From Desertivirga arenae (GTDB taxonomy: Bacteria; Bacteroidota; Bacteroidia; Sphingobacteriales; Sphingobacteriaceae): a stretch of 64,000 nt of DNA. The stretch lies in assembly GCF_017355785.1 (NCBI RefSeq), contig NZ_JAFEWE010000010.1, positions 62,001-126,000 of the forward strand. Reading direction: 5' to 3'. The notes under the pieces are model-generated. The model searched no databases and was not told the origin of the DNA. It saw only the letters and a list, made by a program, of their open reading frames with translations. This document shows positions 39,987 to 49,635 of the stretch, piece by piece (the stretch's first letter is position 1; each line of letters opens with the position of its first letter). The position numbers were made by a program, and so were the translations under genes.

Positions 39987-41462
39987 TTATGCAATAGCTT
40001 CGAGCCAGCCTTTATAAGACCTATGAACCATGGGATGGGCTGCAGGCGTATTCACTTCCTTTCTGCTATTTAACATCTTCAACTGATCTATACTTTCAAA
40101 AAGACCGATTCCTAAACCAGCCAGGTATGCTGCACCTAAGGCGGATACATCAGGCATCCCCATATGGACAACATTTTTCTCCAGAAGATCTGCCAAAAAT
40201 TGCAACACGAATTTATTCTTTGTAATGCCTCCGTTAACCATTAACTCCTTGAGCGGAATACCCGTGTCTGATTCCATAGCTGAAATTACATCTTTAATTT
40301 GATATGGGATTGATTCGAGTGCCGCGCGGATAATGTGGTTTTTATTAGCACCAAAGGTAAGACCAGCAATAGAAGCCTTTCTATTCATCTGCCAGTAAGG
40401 AGCACCCAAGCCACTGAAAGCAGGAATAATATATACCCCATTATTGTTATCAACAGAAAGAGCAATAGCTTCTGTTTCCATACTATCTTTTATGAGCCCC
40501 AATTCGTTTTTAATCCACTCTATTGTAGCGCCACAGGAAACAATTACCCCTTCCAATGCATAATCAACCCTATCTTTTGAACTCCAGCATACAGTTCTGA
40601 TCATACCGCTTCCCGATGCAGGAGGTAATTCACCAACATTCATCAGGATGGAACAACCTGTTCCTAATGTTGCTTTTGCCGTGCCAGGAGAAAAACAACC
40701 CTCCCCGAATGCCGCAGCATGAGAGTCACCTATCATCGACCAAATTGGAATCTTTAATTCAAAAATCCCATCGAAGTCAGACTCTCCAAAATAACTAGAG
40801 GAAGGCCTGGGTTCAGGCAATTTGAGCCGGGACAAACCAAAAGAATTTAATAGTTCGGCATCCCACTTTAATTCCGCCAGATTGAAAAATAATGTTCTGG
40901 ATGCATTCGTATAGTCTGTAAAATATTTCTGTCCATTAGTTAAGCGGAACAGCAACCAGGAATCTACAGTACCGAAATAGGCGCGTCCTTCATCTACTGC
41001 TGTTGTTACAGCTGCGTTATTTTCGTAAAGCCACAACAACTTAGTACCTGAAAAATAAGGATCTATGATCAGGCCGGTTTTGGACTGTACCACCTCATTC
41101 ATTCCCTGATCCTTTAACCTCTCACATATTTTAATCGATCGTTTGCATTGCCAAACTATGGCATTGTGTAAAGGTCTTCCCGCCTCGTCCCAAATCACAA
41201 ATGTTTCTCTTTGGTTAGAGATTCCACAAGCTTTTATATCAGTGATCTGTCCACCCTTGTCCCTGAATTCTTTTATGCAGTCTCTTACAGAAGCCAGCAC
41301 GTTCTGGTAGATTCCTTCCGGATCTTGTTCAACAAATCCATCCCCGAAATACTCTGTTTTGAGAGGCGCCAATCCCCTCGAAAAAACCTGTCCTTTTTCA
41401 TCAAATACAAGGGTTTTTGTACTGCTGGTTCCCTGATCAACAGAAATTATAAATGAGTTCAT
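39987..41462 (-). CDS. FGGY-family carbohydrate kinase, glycerol-kinase-like
   Basis: The 491-residue protein has FGGY landmarks and is closest in motif to glycerol kinase: DQGTSSTKTLVFDE, GISNQRETFVIWD, LIIDPYFSGTKLLWLYE and VNGGITKN. It overlaps the ABC permease stop by TGATG, so it is part of the importer operon. The isomerase and split transketolase upstream suggest its substrate is a ketose made by the isomerase, as in the apulose kinase step of apiose catabolism, and not glycerol. No glycerol facilitator or GlpD is present. The specific assignment is inferred. Confidence 0.85.
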   Translation of the reverse strand: MNSFIISVDQGTSSTKTLVFDEKGQVFSRGLAPLKTEYFGDGFVEQDPEGIYQNVLASVRDCIKEFRDKGGQITDIKACGISNQRETFVIWDEAGRPLHNAIVWQCKRSIKICERLKDQGMNEVVQSKTGLIIDPYFSGTKLLWLYENNAAVTTAVDEGRAYFGTVDSWLLFRLTNGQKYFTDYTNASRTLFFNLAELKWDAELLNSFGLSRLKLPEPRPSSSYFGESDFDGIFELKIPIWSMIGDSHAAAFGEGCFSPGTAKATLGTGCSILMNVGELPPASGSGMIRTVCWSSKDRVDYALEGVIVSCGATIEWIKNELGLIKDSMETEAIALSVDNNNGVYIIPAFSGLGAPYWQMNRKASIAGLTFGANKNHIIRAALESIPYQIKDVISAMESDTGIPLKELMVNGGITKNKFVLQFLADLLEKNVVHMGMPDVSALGAAYLAGLGIGLFESIDQLKMLNSRKEVNTPAAHPMVHRSYKGWLEAIA

Positions 41463-42436
41463 CAGTCGTTCTTTGAATTAGATTTATCAATAATTACAGC
41501 AAGGAGAATTACAGCACCTTTTACCACTTGCTGCCAGAAAGGCGATACATTTAGCAGCACAAGTCCATTATTCAAAACTCCAATAATAATTGCTCCCAGA
41601 ACCGTTCCTAAAACACTTCCTTTTCCACCGGCCAGAGACGTTCCGCCTATAACCACCGCAGCTATAGAATCGAGCTCGTAACTCACCCCAGCATTAGGCT
41701 GAGCGGAATCTAAGCGGGATGTTACCAAAATGCCACCTGTTGCAGCCAGGCCTCCTGCAATTGAATAGACTACTATTTTTACCTTGTTAACATTAATCCC
41801 GGATAGCCTCGATGCACTTTCATTACCGCCGATAGCATAGATATACCTACCCAACCTGGTTTTATTGGTAATTACCCCGGCAATTGCAACCACTATAGCA
41901 GATATCCATACGGGGACAGGAATACCAAAAAGCCAGCCTGTACCAAGATATGCAAACTTCTCTCCCATACCAGAGATCGGAAATCCTTCCGTGTACAGGA
42001 ATGTAAGGCCCCGGGCAATAGTAAGCATCGCCAGAGTGGCTACAAAGGGAGGGACTTTGAATTTCGTAATTACCCAACCATTAAAGCCTCCTAAAGAGAA
42101 TCCCAGTAACAAACCAATAACAATAGCTCCTAATAATGTAAAACCAACGAACAAATCAGCCGAGGGTAAAGGTATTCCATTTTTAAGGAGACCTGCAGTG
42201 ATAGCACCACACAGTGCAAGTACAGAACCAACAGAAAGGTCAATTCCTGCAGTCAGAACAATCAAGGTCATTCCTACGGAAATGGTGATGTTTACAGATA
42301 TCTGCCTCATCACGTTCCATCCGTTAGACATCGTAAGAAACTTATCTGACAGAATGCTTATTAATAAACACAGTATCAGAAGTGCAATTAGTGATTGGAA
42401 TTTAACCAGATATGGCTTATATAATTTCAGTTCCAT
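41462..42436 (-). CDS. Rbs-type ABC sugar transporter permease
   Basis: The 324-residue integral-membrane protein has about ten hydrophobic segments and family landmarks: GMTLIVLTAGIDLSVGSVLAL, GLLLGFSLGGFNGW, GGNESASRLSGINV and SLAGGKGSVLGTVLGA. It forms the inner-membrane channel with the double ATPase upstream (8-base gap). Its partner binding protein is at 44605. Confidence 0.95.
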   Translation of the reverse strand: MELKLYKPYLVKFQSLIALLILCLLISILSDKFLTMSNGWNVMRQISVNITISVGMTLIVLTAGIDLSVGSVLALCGAITAGLLKNGIPLPSADLFVGFTLLGAIVIGLLLGFSLGGFNGWVITKFKVPPFVATLAMLTIARGLTFLYTEGFPISGMGEKFAYLGTGWLFGIPVPVWISAIVVAIAGVITNKTRLGRYIYAIGGNESASRLSGINVNKVKIVVYSIAGGLAATGGILVTSRLDSAQPNAGVSYELDSIAAVVIGGTSLAGGKGSVLGTVLGAIIIGVLNNGLVLLNVSPFWQQVVKGAVILLAVIIDKSNSKND

Positions 42437-42443
42437 TAGAAGT

Positions 42444-43952
42444 TTAAATTGAATTTGGAATAGCAGCTTTTAGAATAATTTCTTCGCTCGCCTCTGCAAT
42501 AGGTATTTCGGCAGTCACCACCCCTTCACTCATAACAAGTACCCGGTCTGAAACTGCAAGGATTTCAGGAAGCTCGGAAGAAACCATAATAATACCCATT
42601 CCTTTATCAGCAAGGCTTAGAATAAGCTTATAGATTTCATTCTTAGCATTGATGTCAATACCCCGTGTCGGTTCGTCCAGCAGTAATACTTTAGGATTAG
42701 TAGCTAGCCATTTAGCGATAACGATCTTTTGCTGATTGCCCCCACTTAAACTATCTGCTGTTTGCTTTACCGAGGATGTTTTAATCTTCAAGTCTTCGCG
42801 GTACTTCTCACATAATTTCGATTCTTTTCCGTCATTGAGAAGTACACCAAGTGTTTGATTCTCCTTAAGTGTTGTGATACCTATGTTTTTCTGAACATCT
42901 AATCCAAGTACGAGTCCATCCTTTTTCCTGTCCTCGGGCACCAAAGCAAGACCTGCTTTGATAGCACTGGAAGAGGAAGTTATGGGCACTATCTTTCCAT
43001 CCATTGTAATTTCCCCTTTGGCAAGCTTGGGATGCAGTCCGAAGATCGTTTCCAGAAGTTCTGTTCGTCCCGCACCCATTAAGCCAAAGATTCCCAGTAC
43101 CTCCCCTTTCTTCAATGAAAAAGAAATGTCTTTAAGAAAGTCTTCGGTTTTTCTATTAGGATTTTTTAAGGACAGATTTTTAACACAAAGCACGTCCTCG
43201 GATGTACACTGAAGGTCTTTACGACGGATCAGGTTGATTTCTCTTCCCACCATTTTCTGAATGATGTCATCTGTCTTCATTCCATCCATCCTTCCTGATT
43301 CGATCATCTTCCCATCCCTAAGAACAATATACCGGTCGGCTATCTTGAATAGCTCATCCAGCTTATGCGAAATGTAAACTATGGCTTTGTTTTCACTTCT
43401 GAGATTATTAATGATCTCAAACAGCACCTTCACTTCACTTTCAGTAATGGCCGAGGTCGGCTCGTCCATTATAATCACTTCTGATTCTGTTAAAAGCGCC
43501 TTCGCAATTTCAACAATTTGCTGCTGTCCAACCTTAAGGTCGACGATTAAGGTATCAGGCTCTACCTTTAGCTTTAGCTTTTCCAGCAATTCACGAGTTT
43601 TATTTCGCATTGCTTTTTTATCTAAAGCACCAAAAGATGTTTCCATTTCCCTTCCCAGGAATATATTTTCGGTGATACTTAAATAAGGGATAAGGTTTAG
43701 CTCCTGATGGATGATAGCTATACCACATTCCTGAGCTTCTTTAGGATTTGAGAAGCGAACTGTATTTCCTTTGAAAATAATCCGGCCCTCATATTCAGGA
43801 TAAACTCCCGACAAGATTTTCATTAAGGTAGACTTGCCTGCTCCGTTCTCTCCAATTATTGCAGTTACTTCAGCTCCATGAATTTCGAGTGTTATATTTT
43901 CCAAAGCTGTTACGCCTGAAAAACGTTTGGTTACATTCTCTACAACAAGCAT
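42444..43952 (-). CDS. Rbs-type ABC sugar transporter ATPase (duplicated)
   Basis: The 502-residue protein contains two ABC domains. The first has Walker A GENGAGKS (34-41), signature-like LKVGQQQ and Walker B VIIMDEPTSA. The second has the degenerate Walker A GLMGAGRTE and an intact LSGGNQQK signature, the usual asymmetry in RbsA/MglA proteins. It powers uptake of a monosaccharide through the adjacent permease. Confidence 0.96.
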   Translation of the reverse strand: MLVVENVTKRFSGVTALENITLEIHGAEVTAIIGENGAGKSTLMKILSGVYPEYEGRIIFKGNTVRFSNPKEAQECGIAIIHQELNLIPYLSITENIFLGREMETSFGALDKKAMRNKTRELLEKLKLKVEPDTLIVDLKVGQQQIVEIAKALLTESEVIIMDEPTSAITESEVKVLFEIINNLRSENKAIVYISHKLDELFKIADRYIVLRDGKMIESGRMDGMKTDDIIQKMVGREINLIRRKDLQCTSEDVLCVKNLSLKNPNRKTEDFLKDISFSLKKGEVLGIFGLMGAGRTELLETIFGLHPKLAKGEITMDGKIVPITSSSSAIKAGLALVPEDRKKDGLVLGLDVQKNIGITTLKENQTLGVLLNDGKESKLCEKYREDLKIKTSSVKQTADSLSGGNQQKIVIAKWLATNPKVLLLDEPTRGIDINAKNEIYKLILSLADKGMGIIMVSSELPEILAVSDRVLVMSEGVVTAEIPIAEASEEIILKAAIPNSI

Positions 43953-43962
43953 ATAGGCTTTT

Positions 43963-44601
43963 TTATTTAGTTAAAAACTTGACTTGAACAGGTGTAAGTG
44001 TAATTTTACTGGTATCCAGAAACTTCTTGTTTAATTCAATTGCTCCAACAAAGCTTATCCGGGATCCGGCGGCAACTGTTTTCTTGAATGATGGAATTAC
44101 TTCTTCTCTAATGATCTTATTGATTCCGGCAGATACTTCATTAAATTCAGTAGTATTATCAAAGGCATTCATATTCAATAGCCCAGAAGCGTCTCTGACT
44201 GCGTTCCCGTAAACATATTCGGTTTCTATTTGCAGGTTCTGCGTTTCTGCACCTGCTTGTGTTTTTACAGTAACCGTATTTTCATTTACCGCCAGCACTT
44301 CGCCTTCTCCTTTGATCATAAAATATTGAAGGTTTCCTATCCCTAAGGCGTGAGCATAAGTATTAAAAGTTCTATCTTTATCCGCATGCATCTCCTGCAT
44401 CAACTGGTTAACCTCAATGGCCTTTCCCAGATTAGGAATAAGCTTGCTATCCCAGAACTCTCTGCTGTATTTAGTTGTATTGAACTTTGTTCCTACTCCC
44501 TGAGCTTTAACCTCGCTTAATTTCCGGATATATACAGAGTTATATCCAACTACCGCAACAAGAACAAAAGCTACAAGTAATTTTATATTTCTTCTATTCA
44601 T
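43963..44601 (-). CDS. DUF2291 family protein associated with an ABC sugar importer
   Basis: The 212-residue protein has one N-terminal membrane segment (residues ~8-25) followed by a periplasmic domain with DUF2291 features: TYAHALGIGNLQYFMIKGEGEV and YVYGNAVRDASGLLNMNAFDN. DUF2291 genes are recurrently found beside Rbs-like importers, but their function is not established. Here it sits between the binding protein and the ATPase (3- and 10-base gaps), suggesting a periplasmic accessory to this transporter. Confidence 0.82.
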   Translation of the reverse strand: MNRRNIKLLVAFVLVAVVGYNSVYIRKLSEVKAQGVGTKFNTTKYSREFWDSKLIPNLGKAIEVNQLMQEMHADKDRTFNTYAHALGIGNLQYFMIKGEGEVLAVNENTVTVKTQAGAETQNLQIETEYVYGNAVRDASGLLNMNAFDNTTEFNEVSAGINKIIREEVIPSFKKTVAAGSRISFVGAIELNKKFLDTSKITLTPVQVKFLTK

Positions 44602-44604
44602 AGC

Positions 44605-45543
44605 TTAGTTCTTAGTAATATAGTTACGAACATTTTCTCCGGTTACCATCTCAACTGCAACTGGTACTTTTTGGGGGAAATCCCGTTTCCCATTAAAATA
44701 TTTCTGAGCGTAGAGGGCTGCTGTCTCTGCCATAATTTTAGGGTACTGCATCCCAGTAGCCATTACCTTACCCTCCTTTATAGCCTGCAATGCATCGTCA
44801 GCACCATCAAAGCCAAAAACTTTTACCCTATTGGCCTTACCAGCTGCCGCAAGAGCCTGGTAGGCTCCCATTGCCATTGCATCATTACCACAAAAGACAG
44901 CATCAATATCAGGATGCGCCTGAAGAATGGACTCCAGCACCTCCATCGCCTTGTTTCTATCGAAGTCTGCACTCTGCTGTGCTACCATCTTCAAGCCGGG
45001 GTAATTATCTACTACGCTGTGGAATCCTTTTGAACGGGCCCAGGTATTATTGTCACCCACCAGACCTAGAAGCTCAACGTAATTGCCTTTCTTTTTCAGG
45101 CTCTGCACAAAGTACTTCCCAATGGCAATGCAACCAGAGTAGCTATCAGAAAGGATCTGAGATGTAGCAGCTTTTGTGGAATTCACCTCCCTATCCATAC
45201 AGAAGACAGGAACTCCGGCCTCTTTTGCTTTCATTACATTGACAATAGAACCATCAGCATCGGTAGAGTTAAACAGGATGGCATTATATCCGGAGGTAAT
45301 AGCATTCTCAAAATGGTCAGCCTCTAAAGCTGTATTATTTTGAGAATCAAATATTTTCGTTTCGTACCCCAAAGCTCTGGTCTTAGCTGCTGCAGTTTCG
45401 GCAAGCACTACAAACCAGGGATTATTGAGAGTAGATACGATAACTGCCACTTTCTTTGGTGTGTTTTCGGTAGATTGATTCTTACATCCTCCCGTAATCA
45501 CAATAAGCACGAGTAGAAAGAGTATATTAATAATTCTCTTCAT
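44605..45543 (-). CDS. Rbs-type periplasmic sugar-binding lipoprotein
   Basis: The 312-residue protein has a lipobox (VLIVITGGCKNQ), so it is a lipoprotein, then a type I periplasmic-binding fold: VAVIVSTLNNPWFVVLAETA, FNSTDADGSIVNVMKAKEAGVPVFCMDREV, and DAVFCGNDAMAMGAYQAL. It delivers a monosaccharide to the RbsAC-like complex. Unlike the two proteins at 16909 and 20440, this one has an export signal and its matching permease and ATPase. Confidence 0.94.
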   Translation of the reverse strand: MKRIINILFLLVLIVITGGCKNQSTENTPKKVAVIVSTLNNPWFVVLAETAAAKTRALGYETKIFDSQNNTALEADHFENAITSGYNAILFNSTDADGSIVNVMKAKEAGVPVFCMDREVNSTKAATSQILSDSYSGCIAIGKYFVQSLKKKGNYVELLGLVGDNNTWARSKGFHSVVDNYPGLKMVAQQSADFDRNKAMEVLESILQAHPDIDAVFCGNDAMAMGAYQALAAAGKANRVKVFGFDGADDALQAIKEGKVMATGMQYPKIMAETAALYAQKYFNGKRDFPQKVPVAVEMVTGENVRNYITKN

Positions 45544-45587
45544 TGAGGATAGATTGGTTAGTAAAAGGTTATAATTCTGGTGTTTAT

Positions 45588-46553
45588 TTATTGCAAGAGC
45601 TTTAGTGCTGCCGCTGCAATGCCTTCACAAGAAAGCCCGTAGTGTCTGAAAATGTCGTTCTGAGAGCCTGTAACAGTATACTCATCAGGAATTCCCATTA
45701 TCTTAAACTTGTTTCTGTAATTGTTTTCCATTAGATATGAAGCACAAGCTTCACCTAAGCCACCGTATACACTGTGTTCTTCGACAGTAATAATTGGTTT
45801 TCCCATTTCGGCCAGCTGACTTAAAAGCTCGTAATCTAAAGGCTTTATCGTGTGCATACTTACTACTGTAGCATCAATATTATTATCTACAGCCAGCTGC
45901 TCTGCTGCTTCAAGTGCAGGTTGAACGGTTTCACCTGTCCCGATCAGCACAATGTCTTCCCCCCTGCGTATCACCCTTCCCTTTCCGAACTGAAACGGAG
46001 CTTCTATCTGACCAGGAAGGTCTGGCACATTCTTCTTACCGAAACGGAGGTAAACCGGCTGCCGTAAGGCCGAGGCCTGGAGAATAGCTTGCTCAGTTTC
46101 GTAATTATCTGCAGGAGCAGCTACAATAATATTATTCACTGCCCGTAGTGCCGCAAAATCGTGCAAGCTATGATGAGTAGAACCCAGTGCTCCATAACTT
46201 ACTCCTGCACTTATTCCAATTAATTTTACAGGATTATCTGAATAAGCTACGTCATTTTTAATTTGTTCAAATGACCGTGCGGTAAGGAAACAAGCCGGGG
46301 ACACTGCAAATACTTTCTTTCCAGCAGATGCTATTCCAGCTGCAACGCCAACAAGGTTCTGCTCTGCAATACCGATCTCAATATGTTGTTTGGGAAACCT
46401 GTTTCCAAAGGGCACGAGCTTTCCTGAGCCCCGGGAGTCACTTGTTACTACAATAATATCTTTATCTGTTTCGGCTAGCGATTGGAGGGTCTCAGAAAAT
46501 TTTTCCAGATTCGCCATTCCCATGACTGTATTTTTATCTGTTATTACTTCCAT
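45588..46553 (-). CDS. Transketolase C-terminal subunit (split transketolase)
   Basis: The 321-residue protein holds the pyrimidine-binding and C-terminal domains: HIEIGIAEQNLVGVAAGIASAGKKVFA with the conserved Glu, HHSLHDFAALRA and ITVEEHSVYGGLGEACASY. It starts 6 bases after the N-terminal subunit and would pair with it to make a TPP-dependent enzyme. Split transketolases of this sort include apulose-4-phosphate transketolase (AptAB) and many uncharacterised relatives. With an isomerase and kinase in the same operon the acceptor cleavage of a ketose phosphate is likely. Confidence 0.92.
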   Translation of the reverse strand: MEVITDKNTVMGMANLEKFSETLQSLAETDKDIIVVTSDSRGSGKLVPFGNRFPKQHIEIGIAEQNLVGVAAGIASAGKKVFAVSPACFLTARSFEQIKNDVAYSDNPVKLIGISAGVSYGALGSTHHSLHDFAALRAVNNIIVAAPADNYETEQAILQASALRQPVYLRFGKKNVPDLPGQIEAPFQFGKGRVIRRGEDIVLIGTGETVQPALEAAEQLAVDNNIDATVVSMHTIKPLDYELLSQLAEMGKPIITVEEHSVYGGLGEACASYLMENNYRNKFKIMGIPDEYTVTGSQNDIFRHYGLSCEGIAAAALKLLQ

Positions 46554-46559
46554 GTTTTT

Positions 46560-47384
46560 CTAGATTAAGGTTAATGCTTCATCGAGTTCGTGTTGCGCCT
46601 TCTCAAACTCTTCTGCGGTTGGAACTCCATGGTGCCATTTCAAAACATCTTCCATATAGCTGATCCCTTTTCCTTTAACGGTATGAGCCAGTATAAGACT
46701 AGGTTTGTCTTTTTCAAAAGGTATAGCTTCGAAAGCCTCCTTTAATTGCTGAACATCATTACCATCTATATGTCTCACAGCCCAACCAAAGCTCTCAAAT
46801 TTTTGATCTATCGGGTCTGTATTACAAACCTCGGAGGTCCTTCCTGTAATCTGAAGTTTGTTATGATCTATAATCGCACAAAGATTATCCAGTTTATAAT
46901 GAGAAGCTGTTAAAGCAGCTTCCCAATTTGATCCTTCTGGTAATTCCCCATCACCCAATAAGGTAAAGACTCTATAGTCTTTTTCATCGAGACGGGCAGC
47001 AATAGCTGCACCAACACTTAAAGGCAGTCCGTGACCTAAAGCCCCGGTATTTTGCTCTACCCCATTTACTTTTCGAGTCGGGTGACCGATATAATGTGAT
47101 TTATACTGGCAAAGCGTTTCCAGATCTGATTCGGGAAAAAAGCCTTTATCTGCCAACACTACAAACAGCGCTTCAACACAATGCCCCTTGCTTTGTATGT
47201 AACGATCTCTATCTGGCGACTTAAAATTATCAGGACCTACATTTAAAACCTGATTATATAGTACATTGAGGATATCGATACATGATAAGCTACCGCCGGT
47301 GTGTCCGGCTTTAGCTTTATAAATGTATTTAAGTATCTTTTTGCGATATTCTACCGATTTAGCTTTAAGTTCCCTCTCTGTCAT
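46560..47384 (-). CDS. Transketolase N-terminal subunit (split transketolase)
   Basis: The 274-residue protein holds the TPP diphosphate-binding domain: KAGHTGGSLSCIDIL, GALGHGLPLSVGAA, and the thiamine motif GDGELPEGSNWEA (GDG at 144-146) ending with Asn175 in DHNKLQ. It lacks the pyrimidine domain, which is the next gene. Together they make one transketolase. A housekeeping transketolase would usually be a single chain, so this pair is probably pathway-specific. Confidence 0.92.
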   Translation of the reverse strand: MTERELKAKSVEYRKKILKYIYKAKAGHTGGSLSCIDILNVLYNQVLNVGPDNFKSPDRDRYIQSKGHCVEALFVVLADKGFFPESDLETLCQYKSHYIGHPTRKVNGVEQNTGALGHGLPLSVGAAIAARLDEKDYRVFTLLGDGELPEGSNWEAALTASHYKLDNLCAIIDHNKLQITGRTSEVCNTDPIDQKFESFGWAVRHIDGNDVQQLKEAFEAIPFEKDKPSLILAHTVKGKGISYMEDVLKWHHGVPTAEEFEKAQHELDEALTLI

Positions 47385-47398
47385 GTCTCTATGTAGTT

Positions 47399-48811
47399 TT
47401 AGTTGTTGTGTTGGTAGATCTCCCAGCCTAAATAATTACCAAAAGCTTCCTTGAGCACAGCAGCAGTTCTGGATGCATTCATTACAACATGATGCTCAAA
47501 TCCGTTCCTGCATACATAGTGCATCAATCCCTGAAGGTCATTGATCTTGGCAACTGCACGGTTTCCGAAAGTGTTCAGGGCATCGTCTGTCAATTCGCCT
47601 TCACCAAAATATGCTTTAATAACACCCCGGGTATCATCTGTGCTGATCCTGCCATAAGTTAAAGGCATTGCAGGCGTACGACCAGCCAGGGCACCATAAG
47701 TATTTTCAACACCTACGGTTGTACCAAGTATCGGTGCATTACTGATCTCAATGTCGGGAAGGAAAGATTTTGCCCAATTGCCGCAATGAAATAAAACGCA
47801 CTTCTCTTCGTCGGAGGCGTAATTATTATTCCAATCTACTAAAGCGCTGGGAGAACCTGATGCCAATTGCATAGCATACATGGTAAGGGTTCCGGTAACG
47901 TCAACCTCACATGCACTCGGCAGCATATTTTCACTCATCATACTCATGCTGGTACATACGTTACAGCCGTAATTCTTTTGTAGCGAGGTCCAGCACTGTA
48001 TTGCTGTTGCATCTAAAGAATTGTCTTGCATAAAATCATGCAGCACTACATCCAGTTTTGCAATTTGAATTAAGGCATCCGAAGGAGTTTGTCCGGGATT
48101 GGCATAGTTTGTAATCTTCTGCAAGCGCTCCTGTACCACGATATCATCTTTCGTCAGCTTGTTTGCGGCCCCGAGAATTTCAGAAAGGTCAACAGTAACT
48201 ACAGAGATACCGTGTCTTTGGAGAATCTTCTCACTATATCGAACAGTATTGAAACCACCTGGTCTTGCACCGACAGCCCCGATACGAACCGTTCTGAGAC
48301 CTTTAACGACACGACAAACGCCGATGAAATTTTTAAGATCTTCCTGAAAAGAAGGATCAGAAGGTCTGACAACATGTTTTGTAGTCAGGGTATACTTTAT
48401 ACCATATTGGTATAGGTTGTTACACACCGAAATCTTTCCGCACCATGAATCGCGTCTGCGCGCAACATCAAGTTTGTCTAAATCATCCGGATATGCCTGA
48501 ATTAGCACAGGAACATTTAATCCTGCTAGCTTAAGAGTCTCCGCCACTCCTCTTTCATCTCCAAAGTTCGGTAATACAACAAGAACACCTACGATCTCCT
48601 CTTTGTGCTTTTTAAACAGATCTGCACACCTCTGAGCATCCCGAAAGGTTTCGACCCCTCCGAGTTTCGATTCCCAGTCTTCCAGAAGTATTGGTTTTAT
48701 ATTTTGCTTTCCTAATTCTTCGATTATTTCCGTTCTTGCATCGGCTACCAGTCTGTCGGGAAAGAAATCCCTGTTGCCTATAATAACACCTAAACTAATT
48801 TGTTCTTTCAT
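47399..48811 (-). CDS. L-fucose/L-arabinose isomerase-fold protein
   Basis: The 470-residue cytoplasmic protein has the fucose-isomerase-like fold. Likely metal-site residues are in SACEVDVTG (Glu302/Asp304), VDWNNN (Asp326) and LFHCGNW (His342). Members convert aldoses to ketoses; some relatives have lost isomerase activity. It is the first enzyme after the DeoR gene (7-base gap) and precedes the split transketolase, which makes aldose isomerisation the expected first step. No fucose-specific kinase or aldolase accompanies it, so L-fucose is not the indicated substrate. Confidence 0.85.
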   Translation of the reverse strand: MKEQISLGVIIGNRDFFPDRLVADARTEIIEELGKQNIKPILLEDWESKLGGVETFRDAQRCADLFKKHKEEIVGVLVVLPNFGDERGVAETLKLAGLNVPVLIQAYPDDLDKLDVARRRDSWCGKISVCNNLYQYGIKYTLTTKHVVRPSDPSFQEDLKNFIGVCRVVKGLRTVRIGAVGARPGGFNTVRYSEKILQRHGISVVTVDLSEILGAANKLTKDDIVVQERLQKITNYANPGQTPSDALIQIAKLDVVLHDFMQDNSLDATAIQCWTSLQKNYGCNVCTSMSMMSENMLPSACEVDVTGTLTMYAMQLASGSPSALVDWNNNYASDEEKCVLFHCGNWAKSFLPDIEISNAPILGTTVGVENTYGALAGRTPAMPLTYGRISTDDTRGVIKAYFGEGELTDDALNTFGNRAVAKINDLQGLMHYVCRNGFEHHVVMNASRTAAVLKEAFGNYLGWEIYQHNN

Positions 48812-48818
48812 TTTTGGT

Positions 48819-49583
48819 TTAACTTGCTATGATTAGCTCTATTTCGTTCTCGCTAAATAAATTCTTGTATTTATCTTCAATACCCGCGTCGGTAATGATG
48901 TAATTAATTAGAGACAAAGCACCAAGGCTCGCTAATGATGACTTTCCGATCTTTGTTGAATCTGCCACCAGGTAAGTGGTGTCAGCAGCATTGATCATTG
49001 CTTTTTTCACTACAAGGTCACTGATGCTAGGATAGGTAAGCCCTGCTTTTAAAGATATTCCAGCTGTTGCGAGAAACAACTTCTGGACATTCAAGCCGCT
49101 AAAAAAATCTGCGGCCTTTTGGCCGGTGAGAGAAAGTGTTGGTGGTTTAAACTCACCGCCGGTCATTATTACCTCAATGCCTGGTTCCGCGCCAAGCATC
49201 AAGGCTATATTTAATGCATTGGTTATAACTGTTAGGTTCTTTATCCCTTTCAGCTTTTTTGCAATTTCTGTGGTTGTGCTGCCAGAATCCAGGATGATAG
49301 TATCTCCGCTTTCGATAAATTCAAGACATTTAATAGCAATCAGCTCTTTCTTGTCCATATTATCCTGATGTGAAAGCGAGAATGTGCGTACCTGATCCTC
49401 TACATTTTTCAGGAAAGCACCTCCATGCTCCCTGAGCACTAATCCGTCTTTTTCTAATTTCTCAAGATCCTGCCTGATCGTTACCTCTGTTACTTTAAAC
49501 AGCCGGGCAAGGTCAGCGACTTTTGCAGACCCATCTTCTTTGAGCAGGTCGAGTATCTTATCTCTTCTTTGATTTGCAAGCAT
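48819..49583 (-). CDS. DeoR-family transcriptional regulator
   Basis: The 254-residue protein has a DeoR winged helix (QRRDKILDLLKEDGSAKVAD, then FKVTEVTIRQDLEKLEKDG) and a sugar-phosphate-binding domain (ILDSGSTTTEIAKKL, VIMTGGEFKPPTLSLTG, KLFLATAGIS). DeoR proteins usually repress and release DNA on binding a phosphorylated sugar. It heads the operon that runs to the FGGY kinase, so a ketose phosphate is the likely inducer. CGAAA repeats lie in its promoter. Confidence 0.95.
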   Translation of the reverse strand: MLANQRRDKILDLLKEDGSAKVADLARLFKVTEVTIRQDLEKLEKDGLVLREHGGAFLKNVEDQVRTFSLSHQDNMDKKELIAIKCLEFIESGDTIILDSGSTTTEIAKKLKGIKNLTVITNALNIALMLGAEPGIEVIMTGGEFKPPTLSLTGQKAADFFSGLNVQKLFLATAGISLKAGLTYPSISDLVVKKAMINAADTTYLVADSTKIGKSSLASLGALSLINYIITDAGIEDKYKNLFSENEIELIIAS

Positions 49584-49635
49584 AAGCTTTTCCTAATTGG
49601 TTGAAAAGCAATTTTCGGTTATAATGATTACATAT

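Noticed and set aside
39987-41462. Plain glycerol kinase (glpK)
   Set aside because: Motifs resemble GlpK, but the operon holds a sugar importer, isomerase and transketolase and no glycerol genes; I leave substrate open.
41865-42452. 195-codon open frame on the plus strand
   Set aside because: It lies antisense to the well-supported ABC permease, is rich in Pro/Thr/Ile typical of a shadow frame and has no recognisable domain.
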